Part shown: piece by piece, positions 1 through 8,849 of the stretch
Numbering within the stretch: position 1 is the first letter of the stretch
Layout of the letters: each line of letters starts with the position of its first letter
NCBI GenBank assembly: GCA_011390785.1
Contig: JAABRR010000044.1
Location: 1 to 32,056, forward strand
Direction: 5' to 3'
Source of the DNA: Sphingobacteriia bacterium
Lineage (GTDB): Bacteria; Bacteroidota; Bacteroidia; Bacteroidales; UBA7960
Length of the DNA: 32,056 bases
Made by a program: the position numbers and the translations under genes
The notes under the pieces: model-generated
The model's input: the letters and a program-made list of their open reading frames with translations, nothing else
Told to the model about the DNA's origin: nothing
Databases searched by the model: none

Positions 1-748
1 CATTGTGGGTTCTGGTCAGGCCGGAACCCCACTGGCTTTTAAATTGGCCGCAAAAGGAAAAAAAGTAGCTTTTATTGAAAAAGAACATTGGGGTGGTACC
101 TGCGTGAATGTGGGATGCACGCCAACAAAAGCCTATGTTGCCAGTGCCAGGAGAATGTGGGATGCCCAACACGGAGAAGAATTGGGAGTTTCTATTCCGG
201 TGGGTGCAAAAATAAATTTGCCCAAAGTGAAAGAAAGGAAAGATGCCTTGATCCAAAAGTCTTCTGAAGGGATTGCTTCCGGGCTGCAGAGCAATGAAAA
301 TATTACTTCCTATAAAGGGGAAGCCTCATTTACCGGGTTTAAATCCCTGGAAGTGAATGGTGAGCAGCTTCAGGCAGATCATATTTTTTATCAATACTGG
401 CGCCAGGCCTTTTATTCCTGATGGATTTAAGGATGTAAATTATCTTACCAACCAATCCATTCTCAAACTTACTGAACTTCCTGAGCAGCTTATCATTGTA
501 GGCGGAAGCTATATCGGACTGGAGTTTGGACAGATGTTCAGGCGTTTTGGGAGCAGGGTAACGATCATTGAACGCAACGAGCAGATTATTGCCCGTGAAG
601 ATGATGAGATAAGCCAAAGCATTTTGGAAACCCTGCAAAAAGAGGGAGTGGAATTCCGGTTGAATGCAACCTGTTTGAGTGGTAGAAACAATAAAGATGG
701 CACCGTAACCGTAACAGTTGATTGCGAAAAGGGTGCGCCTGAAATTAC
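1..748 (+). pseudogene. Mercuric-reductase-like FAD disulfide oxidoreductase, frameshifted and 3'-truncated
   Basis: The window opens inside this gene. The first frame (codons in phase with base 2) gives the FAD-binding GSGQAG glycine motif and the redox-active disulfide motif GGTCVNVGCTPTK, both typical of class I pyridine nucleotide-disulfide oxidoreductases (mercuric reductase, lipoamide dehydrogenase). At 384-389 there are six T where five would keep the frame. After that run the protein continues in the next frame with INTGARPFIP and then the second dinucleotide-binding motif GGSYIGLE. Homology stops near residue 248, at about 745-750. The rest of the NAD domain and the whole dimerisation domain of a roughly 460-residue enzyme are missing, and a glycosidase fragment follows with no spacer. 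What I see is a frameshift plus a truncation. A sequencing error could explain the first but not the second. The product is probably non-functional. Confidence 0.8.
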
Positions 749-1072
749 TGGAACGGGGTGATACATTTGGCGTTTCATGAACTGGCTGATACGCTCAAAG
801 ACAACAGGTATCGCAATTATGTGAAAGAAAATTACCATTTCTTTTTCCAAAATCTTCCTACATTTCATAAATTGTTTGAGAAGCGTGTACCGGGAGCTCC
901 AGGCCACCAGTTTTTCCGCATGGAAAGGCTCGATGATTTTGGTGACATGGCCAGCGGACTGTTTGAGCTTTTTGACAAAGACCACGATCCTGAATACCGG
1001 CAATACCTTGAAAAATGCATGGATTACATTCAAAATGATCAAAATAGACTGGATTGTCTTGTCCTGAAATGA
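746..1072 (+). pseudogene. Internal fragment of a GH105/GH88-like unsaturated glycuronyl hydrolase
   Basis: The frame opens right after a stop at 740-742 and reads YWNGVIHLAFHELADTLKD, then a hydrophobic (alpha/alpha)-barrel-like pattern including MERLDDFGDMASGLFEL and YLEKCMDYIQNDQNRL. The 'RLDDxGxM' and 'DYIxxxQxRL' patterns are characteristic of GH105 (unsaturated rhamnogalacturonyl hydrolase) and related GH88 proteins, as I remember the family. Only about 100 of the usual 350-400 residues are present. The expected 'DGT' and catalytic C-terminal half are absent, and the frame ends in an unrelated CLVLK tail. A GTG at 758 could initiate translation, but there is no signal peptide or complete domain. 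The piece looks stranded by deletion or recombination and fused to the oxidoreductase remnant before it. Family assignment is fairly sure; function is lost. Confidence 0.6.
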
Positions 1073-1428
1073 GTTTAGTGCGTGATTCTGACTTTTCTTA
1101 TCAAGCATTTTTTAAAAACATAATTTTTCTTGCTGTCACTATTTAAGGGAAAATCACTATATCTTTCCTGACCAAAACAAAATCCTATTACGGTAATTTA
1201 TGCTTATTTTTGGGATTGGACTGTGTAATTTATTCCCCGGTTTTGAATTTTGAGATTTGGGCCCTCATAGGGCAAAATTTCAAGCTATGCATTGAAAACA
1301 AAATAGTTTCTCTTAATAATCAAATAGCTAATTCATTGGGAAATTATACCCTGATTCCGGTGGTATAAAAATTGACTATCAACATTTTTTATATCCACAA
1401 ATGGTAAATAAGAACAAGTAATAATAGT
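1073..1428. other. Intergenic spacer upstream of P-type ATPase
   Basis: No open frame of note lies here. The only structure I see is an imperfect inverted repeat at 1250-1283. The promoter of the ATPase gene should lie here, but I cannot point to a convincing TTTG/TAnnTTTG Bacteroidota promoter or a Shine-Dalgarno site before the ATG at 1429. Confidence 0.5.
1250..1283. repeat. Imperfect inverted repeat (hairpin)
   Basis: The left arm TTGAGATTTGGGCCCT (1250-1265) and right arm AGGGCAAAATTTCAA (1269-1283) pair almost fully around a CAT loop, with GCCCT/AGGGC as the solid core. No T-run follows on either side, so it is not a classic terminator. It could be an operator, an mRNA leader structure or a remnant of the rearranged upstream DNA. 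Confidence 0.5.
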
Positions 1429-4119
1429 ATGACAAAAGACAAACAAACAACAGATAAAAACAAATGGCACGCCATGAATATCGATGACGTGCTCAAAGAA
1501 TTGCAATCGGATAAGGAAAATGGATTATCGGAAAAGGAAGTGCAACAACGCCTTGAAGATTATGGGTCCAACGAGATACCCAAAGGCAAGACACGTAGCT
1601 GGTGGAAGCGACTGCTGTTGCAGTTTCACAATGTTTTGATATATGTTTTAATGGCGGCGGCCATCATCACAGCACTGATGGGGCATTGGATCGATACATG
1701 GGTCATCGTAGCCGTAATATTGATCAATGCCCTGATTGGCTTTATCCAGGAAGGGAAAGCGGAAAAAGCTCTGGAAGGGATACGCGATATGCTCTCACTT
1801 GATTCAGTGGTTGTGCGCGACGGAAATAAACAGACTGTTGAAGCCGAAAACCTGGTACCCGGTGATATCGTGATGTTGAAATCGGGAAATAAAATCCCTG
1901 CCGATGTTCGTTTGATTCAATCCAAAGATTTCAGGGTTGAAGAGTCGCCCTTAACGGGAGAATCTACCGCTGTAGAAAAAAATACTTACAAAGTGGATGA
2001 TGATGCCATTATCGGCGATCAGACATCCATGGCTTTTTCTGGAACTGTAGTTGTTTATGGCAAGGCCAAAGGGGTTGTGGTTAGAACAGGCCTGAACACC
2101 GAAATAGGCAAAATCAACAAAATGATTTCCGATGTTGAGGATATCACCACTCCGTTGCTGCAACAAATTGAGAAATTTGGCAAATGGCTATCACTGATCA
2201 TTCTTCTTATCACGGCAGCCTTCTTTGCATTCGGATATTTTTTCCGTGATTACGAAATTACGGAACTATTTCTGGCTGCCATTGGCCTAATCGTAGCATC
2301 GATTCCGGAAGGGCTTCCGGCCATCATGACCATTACCCTGGCTATTGGAGTACAGCGGATGGCCAGCAGAAATGCCATCATACGACGGTTGCCTTCAGTA
2401 GAAACCCTGGGGGCCGTAAACGTAATTTGCTCTGATAAAACCGGCACTCTCACCCGCAACGAAATGACGGTGCAAACCATCATAACATCAGAAAAAGAAT
2501 ATAAGGTAGAAGGTACAGGCTATAATCCTGAAGGTAAATTTCTTGTGGATGACGAAGAGATCAATCCGAAAGATGATAGAGTTTTGTGGCAATTGCTGCA
2601 AACGGCCAGGGTAAGCAACAATGCTGAGATAGGTAAGGATGAAGATGGTAACTGGAAACTGACCGGAGCGCCCACCGAAGGGGCCATGCTCACCATGAGC
2701 TACAAAGCTGGGTTAAAGGATTTCAAACCCAAACGTATTGACACCATCCCTTTTGAATCGGATCATAAATACATGGCCACCCTTAACAAAGTGGATAATG
2801 AAAAAATAATTTTTCTTACGGGGGCTCCTGAGCGGATACTGGAAATTTGCAGTAAACAGTATTCTGCCGATGGTGAGCAGGACATCGATGAAGATTACTG
2901 GACGGAAAAGATGGAAGAGATAGCTGCCAAAGGACAGCGATTGCTGGCAGCTGCCTTTAACATAACCAGCAAAGATCGTTCGGAGATTGAAAAGGATGAT
3001 CTGGAAAAGCAGAAAATTTTCCTTGGATTGGTAGGTATTATTGATCCACCCCGCGATGAGGTTATTGAAGCGATAAAAGAGTGTAAAAGTGCGGGGGTAG
3101 AAGTGAAAATGATTACCGGCGACCACGCCATTACCGCCAAAGCCATAGGCAAGAAACTGGGTATTGGAAATGGTGAAAAGGCTCTGGTTGGTCGTGAGCT
3201 GGAAGAGATGAGCGATGAAAAACTTCGTAAAGTGGTGAGTGAATATGATATATATGCCCGCACCAGTCCTGAGCATAAGCTACGACTGGTAACCGCCCTG
3301 CAGGAAAACGGCAAATTAGCTGCCATGACAGGGGATGGCGTAAATGATGCCCCGGCGCTCAAAAAGGCTAATATTGGTATTGCGATGGGAATAAAAGGGA
3401 CCGAAGTTTCTAAAGATGCTGCAGAAATGGTGCTGGCCGATGATAATTTTGCCACCATCGTAAACGCTATTGAAGAAGGAAGAACAGTCTATGACAATAT
3501 TCGCAAAGCCTTGTTGTTTATTTTGCCAACCAATGGAGCAGAGGCTCTGGTGTTAATGTCTGCCATTTTACTGGGTATTGTAATGCCCATTACACCTGCC
3601 CAGATTTTATGGGTAAATATGGTAACTGCTATAACCCTCGCATTGGCTCTCTCCTTCGAACCGATGGAAGAGAATGTGATGGATCGCCTGCCTAGGGCAC
3701 AGGATGAAGCCATCCTGGGAAAATACTTTATCTGGCGTATCGCATTTGTTTCATTTCTAATTGGTGGATTGACTCTTGGGGTTTTTAATTATCTCACCAA
3801 TAATGGAGTTGAAGAAATTGCAGCCCGGACTGTAGCTGTAAATACCCTGGTTTTCGGTCAGTTATTCTACTTGTTCAATTGCCGCAAAATAAAACATCCC
3901 AGCCTTGGGGAAGGGTTTTTCAATAACAAATATGCGTTTATGGCTGCAGGTGCCCTGCTATTGTTGCAATCAGCATTTGTCTATATTCCGTTTATGAACA
4001 CCTTTTTCAAAACCAGTCCTATAGACTTTTATTACTGGTTGTATCCGTTGATTGCCGGGTTGGTTGTATTTATTATTGTTGAACTGGAAAAGGTGCTGGT
4101 ACTAAAATGGACAAAATGA
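1429..4119 (+). CDS. P2-type cation-transporting ATPase (CtpF/PacL-like)
   Basis: This 896-residue protein has every P-type ATPase landmark: an N-terminal cation_ATPase_N region, the actuator motif TGES at 176-179, PEGLPA in M4 at 293-298, the phosphorylated Asp in DKTGT at 336, and the hinge TGDGVND at 634-640. About ten membrane helices are visible. PEGLPA and the overall length place it in the P2 group (Ca2+ pumps, PMR1/PacL, mycobacterial CtpF). M5 retains N702 and E705, matching calcium-site residues of SERCA. M6 reads NMVTA, with N730 and T733 but Ala at 734 where SERCA has its coordinating Asp800. The transported ion is therefore uncertain: Ca2+ is possible, but Na+, Mn2+ or another cation cannot be excluded. 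The gene stands alone after a gene graveyard and converges on the GH65 gene. The ATG at 1429 gives the expected N-terminus. Confidence 0.9.
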   Translation: MTKDKQTTDKNKWHAMNIDDVLKELQSDKENGLSEKEVQQRLEDYGSNEIPKGKTRSWWKRLLLQFHNVLIYVLMAAAIITALMGHWIDTWVIVAVILINALIGFIQEGKAEKALEGIRDMLSLDSVVVRDGNKQTVEAENLVPGDIVMLKSGNKIPADVRLIQSKDFRVEESPLTGESTAVEKNTYKVDDDAIIGDQTSMAFSGTVVVYGKAKGVVVRTGLNTEIGKINKMISDVEDITTPLLQQIEKFGKWLSLIILLITAAFFAFGYFFRDYEITELFLAAIGLIVASIPEGLPAIMTITLAIGVQRMASRNAIIRRLPSVETLGAVNVICSDKTGTLTRNEMTVQTIITSEKEYKVEGTGYNPEGKFLVDDEEINPKDDRVLWQLLQTARVSNNAEIGKDEDGNWKLTGAPTEGAMLTMSYKAGLKDFKPKRIDTIPFESDHKYMATLNKVDNEKIIFLTGAPERILEICSKQYSADGEQDIDEDYWTEKMEEIAAKGQRLLAAAFNITSKDRSEIEKDDLEKQKIFLGLVGIIDPPRDEVIEAIKECKSAGVEVKMITGDHAITAKAIGKKLGIGNGEKALVGRELEEMSDEKLRKVVSEYDIYARTSPEHKLRLVTALQENGKLAAMTGDGVNDAPALKKANIGIAMGIKGTEVSKDAAEMVLADDNFATIVNAIEEGRTVYDNIRKALLFILPTNGAEALVLMSAILLGIVMPITPAQILWVNMVTAITLALALSFEPMEENVMDRLPRAQDEAILGKYFIWRIAFVSFLIGGLTLGVFNYLTNNGVEEIAARTVAVNTLVFGQLFYLFNCRKIKHPSLGEGFFNNKYAFMAAGALLLLQSAFVYIPFMNTFFKTSPIDFYYWLYPLIAGLVVFIIVELEKVLVLKWTK

Positions 4120-4150
4120 CCATAGTGGCTTTCAATTCATGATTTTTTTT

Positions 4151-4223
4151 GGCCACGAATGCAGGAATTATTTTTGAGTTAATAAATTCAAGACTTTGTT
4201 TTTTTATTTGTGCATTCGTGGCT
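4151..4223. terminator. Long hairpin between convergent genes (terminator or dispersed repeat)
   Basis: GGCCACGAATGCA (4151-4163) and TGCATTCGTGGCT (4211-4223) are complementary over 12 bases. Between them sits a second weaker stem, TTGAGTT/AATTCAA around AATA (about 4174-4190). On the plus strand the right arm is followed by a T/C-rich tract; on the minus strand the stem runs into eight A/T pairs. Its position between the stops of the ATPase (4119) and the GH65 gene (4244) fits a bidirectional terminator. The arm resembles a palindrome I recall as dispersed in Bacteroidota intergenic DNA. Confidence 0.6.
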
Positions 4224-4243
4224 TTCTTTTCTTTCACAAATCT

Positions 4244-6691
4244 CTATGATAACCGAAATTTCTTTTTATCGTTGGTTTCAAAATGGTGGGTAGTGCCTTT
4301 TACCCCAATAGTAACTGGGTTGGCCCACCCTTTATCGAAGGTTATGGTTAAGGTTTTATGGTTGATTTCCAGTTTTATCCAGTGACCACGATACCGCAGA
4401 TGAAAATTCATTTGCTCAATATCTTCCGGGAGTTGCGGATTAAACCAAAGTACATCATCTCTGATTTCCAGACCGGTATAGCATCGTTGAATGATATCAA
4501 GCGTACCGGACATAGCGCCCAGATGTATCCCTTCATGTGTTGTGCCACCCTGCACATCTTTAAAATCGCTCATAAGGGCCCTACGAAACCTTTTCCACGA
4601 CTCATCCCTTCGCGACCGGGCATATACCCAGGCATGAATCACCTGACTCAGTGTGGAGCCATGTGCAGTGCGTTTGCGGTAATATTCAATATTTTCAGGG
4701 ATGGCATCAGGTTGGAAGGTGTATCCGAGATTTTTCAGAATTCCGGATAATTCTTCCGTTGAAAAAAGGTAAAACAACATCAACACATCAGCCTGCTTGC
4801 TGGCTTTATAATTGTTGCAGCTATCGCCCTCTGCTTCCAGTATACGATCTAACCTTATAGACTGGCCATACTCCCTGTGGTAATGATCCCAATCCAGTTC
4901 CTTCAACTTATCATAGCCATCAAACTGCAAAATGATTTTGCCCTTGAAAGGTACATACATTTTTTTGATGATGTCTTTCCAACGATCCATGTCTTTTTCT
5001 GAAAACCCAATGGTATGCTCCAGAGCTTTGCAGCATTCATCATCGAGCAGATCCAGCAATTCCAGTGCATGTTGAATAACCCATACGGCCATTACATTGG
5101 TGTAGGCATTGTTGTTAAGGCCGGGTTCATCTTCTGCTGCTTCAGGGTAATGGGTATGGTATTCATCGGGCCCCATTACATTTACAATTTCGTATTTGTC
5201 CATCTTTTCATTAAAAGTGGCTTTGCCCGACCAGAACAATGCATTGGAGAGTATAATTTCTGCCCCGTGTGCCAATAGAAAGTCCATATCGCCGGTACTC
5301 TGGTAGTAATGCCATACATTGTAAGGTATAGCAGCATTGATATGGTATTGCAGGTGCGACTCATCCGGCAGCCAGCGGCCCGATTGGGGGTTCAGGTGCA
5401 CTTTCTGGGTTTCTTCCCGTCCGTTGCTGCCACTTTGCCAGGGAAACATTGCACCACGATATCCGGCCTGTGCTGCCGCATTGCGTGCTTCGGGCAAACG
5501 GCGGTACCGATACATCTGCAGCGAACGCGATAGCTGTGGATGATGTAGGTCAATAAAGGGCTGAATGTACAGCTCATCCCAGAAGATATGTCCACGGTAA
5601 GCTTCGCCATGCCAGCCCCGTGCCGGTATGCCAATGTCATGGTCTATGCTGTTGTAGGAAACTGTTTGGTAAAGATGGAAAATGTGCAGCCGTGTTACCA
5701 GCTGATCCAGTGGCTCAGGTGTTTTTAGCTCAATATCATTGTATTGCCAGATATGCTTCCAGGCAGCCAGGTGTTTCACTTTCAGCTTTTCAAAAGAAGT
5801 AGCACGATCTGTAAATTTTCGGGCTTCGGTTAAAGGATCAGCAATGGCCATATCGCGCGAAGTATATAGCGATGCGATCTTTTCTATTTGATAGATTTCT
5901 CCCTCCTTACAGGAAAAACCAAAATCAATGGCAATTAAGCCATCTTCATTTATATTCTTTTTCGTTGTTTCAATTTTATCCCCTTTTTGGGAAATGGTAG
6001 TTTTTATGGCTTGCGCCGTCAATATCTTTGATTGCTTGCTTTGGCTCAGCATGTAGGCGCTGCTATCGTTAAAATGCCCGGTTTCGAGGACTTCAATATG
6101 ATCCTGGTTCAGATCGCTGTAACGCTCTACATTGTTGTTGACAATGTTCCCATCAATGCCGGAGCGCAGGGTTATTTTTCCCGACCAGTTAACCGGCGAA
6201 AGCTCCCATTGAATGGCCGCTGCATGCGGATCACTCATACTCACCATTCTCCTGGATTTTAATTCGGTTACCCTCCCCTTTTTATCACGAAAGGTAAGGT
6301 TGCGTTCCAGCATGGCTTCTTTAAGATGCAGATGTGTTTCATAGCTGATGATCTTCAATGCATCCCAATCCAACCAGTTGTCATCTTCTATTTTGAAGGT
6401 GAGATACAACCAATTGGGCCAGTTTACGAGGTCTTCATTCTCAATGATTCTGTCTTGCACCTTCGATTTCATGCGGTTATACCCTCCGGCCAGATAGGTG
6501 CCCGGGTAGTTCCACTTTTTACCAACAGACCCTTCGTTTTTCTTATCAACCTTTTGTGATGATTGATTTTTTTCCATCTCCAGTGCTCCCCGGGTGGCAA
6601 AGTATCCATTTCCCAGAGTACACAGGGCTTCCTGCAGGGGATGCTCTTTGGCATCAAAATTCTTGTATGTTATTGTCCAGTTTAATTTCAT
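4244..6691 (-). CDS. GH65 family alpha-glucoside phosphorylase-like enzyme
   Basis: The 815-residue protein from the ATG at 6691 shows the GH65 (alpha/alpha)6 barrel signatures. These are GWHGEAYRGHIFWD near 359-372, the general-acid Glu at about 510 in NVMGPDEYH, KQADVLML near 632, and HGSTLS near 677-682, which binds phosphate in maltose phosphorylase. An N-terminal beta-sandwich domain precedes the barrel. Family members cleave trehalose, maltose, kojibiose or nigerose with inversion, mostly by phosphorolysis giving beta-glucose-1-phosphate; a few are hydrolases. Retention of HGSTLS favours a phosphorylase. Between GPDEYH and NNNAYTN there is an acidic stretch longer than in short maltose phosphorylases. 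An in-frame ATG at 6715 would add eight residues, but the family start MKLNW fits 6691. The gene lies 101 bp downstream of the mutase/phosphatase fusion and is probably co-transcribed with it. Substrate is not determinable here; trehalose is favoured by context. Confidence 0.88.
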   Translation of the reverse strand: MKLNWTITYKNFDAKEHPLQEALCTLGNGYFATRGALEMEKNQSSQKVDKKNEGSVGKKWNYPGTYLAGGYNRMKSKVQDRIIENEDLVNWPNWLYLTFKIEDDNWLDWDALKIISYETHLHLKEAMLERNLTFRDKKGRVTELKSRRMVSMSDPHAAAIQWELSPVNWSGKITLRSGIDGNIVNNNVERYSDLNQDHIEVLETGHFNDSSAYMLSQSKQSKILTAQAIKTTISQKGDKIETTKKNINEDGLIAIDFGFSCKEGEIYQIEKIASLYTSRDMAIADPLTEARKFTDRATSFEKLKVKHLAAWKHIWQYNDIELKTPEPLDQLVTRLHIFHLYQTVSYNSIDHDIGIPARGWHGEAYRGHIFWDELYIQPFIDLHHPQLSRSLQMYRYRRLPEARNAAAQAGYRGAMFPWQSGSNGREETQKVHLNPQSGRWLPDESHLQYHINAAIPYNVWHYYQSTGDMDFLLAHGAEIILSNALFWSGKATFNEKMDKYEIVNVMGPDEYHTHYPEAAEDEPGLNNNAYTNVMAVWVIQHALELLDLLDDECCKALEHTIGFSEKDMDRWKDIIKKMYVPFKGKIILQFDGYDKLKELDWDHYHREYGQSIRLDRILEAEGDSCNNYKASKQADVLMLFYLFSTEELSGILKNLGYTFQPDAIPENIEYYRKRTAHGSTLSQVIHAWVYARSRRDESWKRFRRALMSDFKDVQGGTTHEGIHLGAMSGTLDIIQRCYTGLEIRDDVLWFNPQLPEDIEQMNFHLRYRGHWIKLEINHKTLTITFDKGWANPVTIGVKGTTHHFETNDKKKFRLS

Positions 6692-6792
6692 AATAAGATT
6701 CTTTATAAAAAACAACTCTTGATCTACTATTGCCTGAGATATTACTTCAGCCTGCCAACCTAAAGCCTGAAAACTTTATTATTAAAAAGATT

Positions 6793-8355
6793 CTATTTAT
6801 GAATTGCAATGAGTTTCTTAAAAAACTCTCTTACCTGAAAAACATTTTTGAGCGCATATTTCGCTGCGGTAGGTTGTCCATGAACCCCCACCAGGATTCC
6901 CAATCCTATATCCTTCAGGGCTTCAAAGCCATCTTCATCGGTAATATCATCACCAATAAAAACAGGCTTTACATTTTTATTTTCCGACAAATCCAGGGCA
7001 TCCAGTATCCATAACACGGCTTTTCCCTTGTGCCAGTCGAGGTCGGGCTTAATCTCAATGATCTTTTTGCCCTCCCCCTTTTTATGACCGGGATGTTTCT
7101 TCAATATTTCATCAACCAGGTCGAGCACTACCTTTTCATCCTGGGCGCGGGCATTGCGATAATGGATACCTATGGCATATCGTTTTCGATCCACCTGAGT
7201 TCCTTCGGTTTTGTCTTTAAGGTAAGATGTCACTTCTTTTTCGATGGTGTCCAGCTTGGGGATGATTTTTTCTGAATCAGGATGTTCCATAAACAAGCCA
7301 TCAGGGCCAGTGATTATATATCCGTGACTTCCGGCATAAATCAACTCATCAAGTCCTACCAGATTTTCAACATCTTCTTTGTCGCGCCCGGTAACAATGG
7401 CGACAGTGTATAGTTCTGCCAGTTTTTTAAGTGTTTTCTTCATGTCTGGCGAAATAATGGCATCTTTGGGCCGGGGCACAATAGGCGAAAGTGTGCCATC
7501 ATAATCAAGAAATATAACAGGTTTCTTTTGTTTCAGAATCTTGAAAATCTCATCATTATCAGGAAAGATGGGTGTTCCCTGGCGAGAGAAAAACTCTTCC
7601 TGCAGGGTTTCATCTTCAAGATTAAAACCGTTAAAATCGTTGATGGTGATATCAGCTCCATTGTCCTTTAGCGACTGCGCATTATCAAAACGACTTACAC
7701 CCACTACCAATCCGAAGTAGCCCTTTTGCCCGGCCTTAACGCCGGAAGTGGCATCTTCAAAAACCACGGCATTTTCAACCGATACATTCAACCGGTTTGC
7801 AGCTTCGGTAAAGATATCTGGGTCAGGTTTGCCTTTCAATCCCAGTTCTTCCGATGTAACACCATCTACACGGGTATCAAAAAGATGGCTTATACCTGCC
7901 ACTTCAATGATCTTTTTGCAGTTCTTGCTCGAAGATACAATGGCAGTTTTCAACCCCTGGCCACGCCATTCTTTTAGTTTTTCCAGGGCATCTTCAAAAA
8001 CTTCCACACCATCTGTTACTAGCACTTTATTAAATAATTTGTTTTTGCTGTTTCCCAGTGCACAAATCGTATCGAATCCGGGATCATCATCCGTTGATCC
8101 AAAGGGCAAATCGATACTGCGGGATGCCAGAAAGCTTTTCACTCCCTGGTAACGGGGTTTACCATCAACATATTCCTGATAATCAGATTCTGTCATAGAA
8201 GATTGCTCTGGATGCTTTGCTTCAAAGAAGTTATCGAACATCTCCTTCCAGGCTTTTTTGTGGGTTTTGCGGGTTTGGGTTATTACCCCATCAAGATCAA
8301 AAATGAGTGCTTTAATGGAGTGGTCTTTTGATGAATTCTGCGATTTGTTGGTCAT
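6793..8355 (-). CDS. Bifunctional HAD protein: beta-phosphoglucomutase-like domain fused to trehalose-6-phosphate phosphatase
   Basis: Two complete HAD domains lie in one 520-residue chain. Domain 1 (about 14-245) has DLDGVIT with D20 and D22, a helical cap, and the loop KGKPDPDIF (173-182) followed by VVFEDATSGVKAG, the beta-phosphoglucomutase pattern. Domain 2 (about 278-520) has FLDYDGTLSPI with D284 and D286, the VTGR motif at 321-324 and GDDITDEDG near 468-475, matching OtsB trehalose-6-phosphate phosphatase. Domain 1 would convert beta-glucose-1-phosphate from the GH65 enzyme to glucose-6-phosphate; domain 2 would dephosphorylate trehalose-6-phosphate. Mycobacterial OtsB1 carries the same three modules (HAD, OtsB, GH65) in one polypeptide, so this pair looks like its split form. 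No otsA-type synthase is visible in the window. It is first gene of a probable two-gene operon. Confidence 0.88.
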   Translation of the reverse strand: MTNKSQNSSKDHSIKALIFDLDGVITQTRKTHKKAWKEMFDNFFEAKHPEQSSMTESDYQEYVDGKPRYQGVKSFLASRSIDLPFGSTDDDPGFDTICALGNSKNKLFNKVLVTDGVEVFEDALEKLKEWRGQGLKTAIVSSSKNCKKIIEVAGISHLFDTRVDGVTSEELGLKGKPDPDIFTEAANRLNVSVENAVVFEDATSGVKAGQKGYFGLVVGVSRFDNAQSLKDNGADITINDFNGFNLEDETLQEEFFSRQGTPIFPDNDEIFKILKQKKPVIFLDYDGTLSPIVPRPKDAIISPDMKKTLKKLAELYTVAIVTGRDKEDVENLVGLDELIYAGSHGYIITGPDGLFMEHPDSEKIIPKLDTIEKEVTSYLKDKTEGTQVDRKRYAIGIHYRNARAQDEKVVLDLVDEILKKHPGHKKGEGKKIIEIKPDLDWHKGKAVLWILDALDLSENKNVKPVFIGDDITDEDGFEALKDIGLGILVGVHGQPTAAKYALKNVFQVREFFKKLIAIHK

Positions 8356-8849
8356 GGTCTGCTTTGTTTTTTGGTTTCAATTAGAAAAAATACCTATCAG
8401 GAAATTTGCTTAGAAAGTAATAATTGAAATGATTAATTTCGACCAATGTAATAAAATAAGGTGGTAAAATCAAATATACCGGCTGGTAGTTTTAACAAGT
8501 TTGCATCCAATTTGGCAGAAAAGATTAATCCTTATCCTTGTCTCGGACCAACGCGATTCAGTTCCCTTTTCTCTTTGGGAAATTTAAATAAGCTATACCA
8601 TAAGTTAAAAAAGAAATGCTCGAAATAAGAACTAAAACTTGCTCTTAACGCATCATGAAATTAAATTCAGGGATACGGCAGCAATAAAAAGACATAGCAG
8701 TAAGAGAAAAAATGAAGGTACACGCTTTTAATTGAAAAAGCTTTAAAAGTCCGTTATTTAAGGAACAGGCTCATCGATATCGGACACTTTGTATAAAAAC
8801 TACATCACGATAACATATAAGACGCAAAGGTTTTCTTTTTTGTTTAGAG
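8356..8849. other. AT-rich gene-poor spacer
   Basis: No ATG-initiated gene is supported. One plus-strand frame stays open from a GTG at 8461 to a stop at 8626 (55 codons, ending KKKCSK). I recognise no family in it, and it lacks an ATG or ribosome site. The promoter of the minus-strand trehalose operon should lie near 8356-8450. The remainder is AT-rich and could be decayed coding DNA. Confidence 0.4.

Noticed and set aside
1068-1130. Possible frameshifted continuation of the GH105-like fragment after QNRLD
   Set aside because: The alternative frame does not give the expected DGT or catalytic motifs; homology appears to end.
6756-6768. CAACCTAAAGCCT, repeated at 24458-24470
   Set aside because: A 13-base match between two places in 32 kb of AT-rich DNA is expected by chance; flanks do not match.
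8461-8628. GTG-initiated 55-codon frame
   Set aside because: No ATG, no ribosome site and no family; kept only as a note on the decayed spacer.
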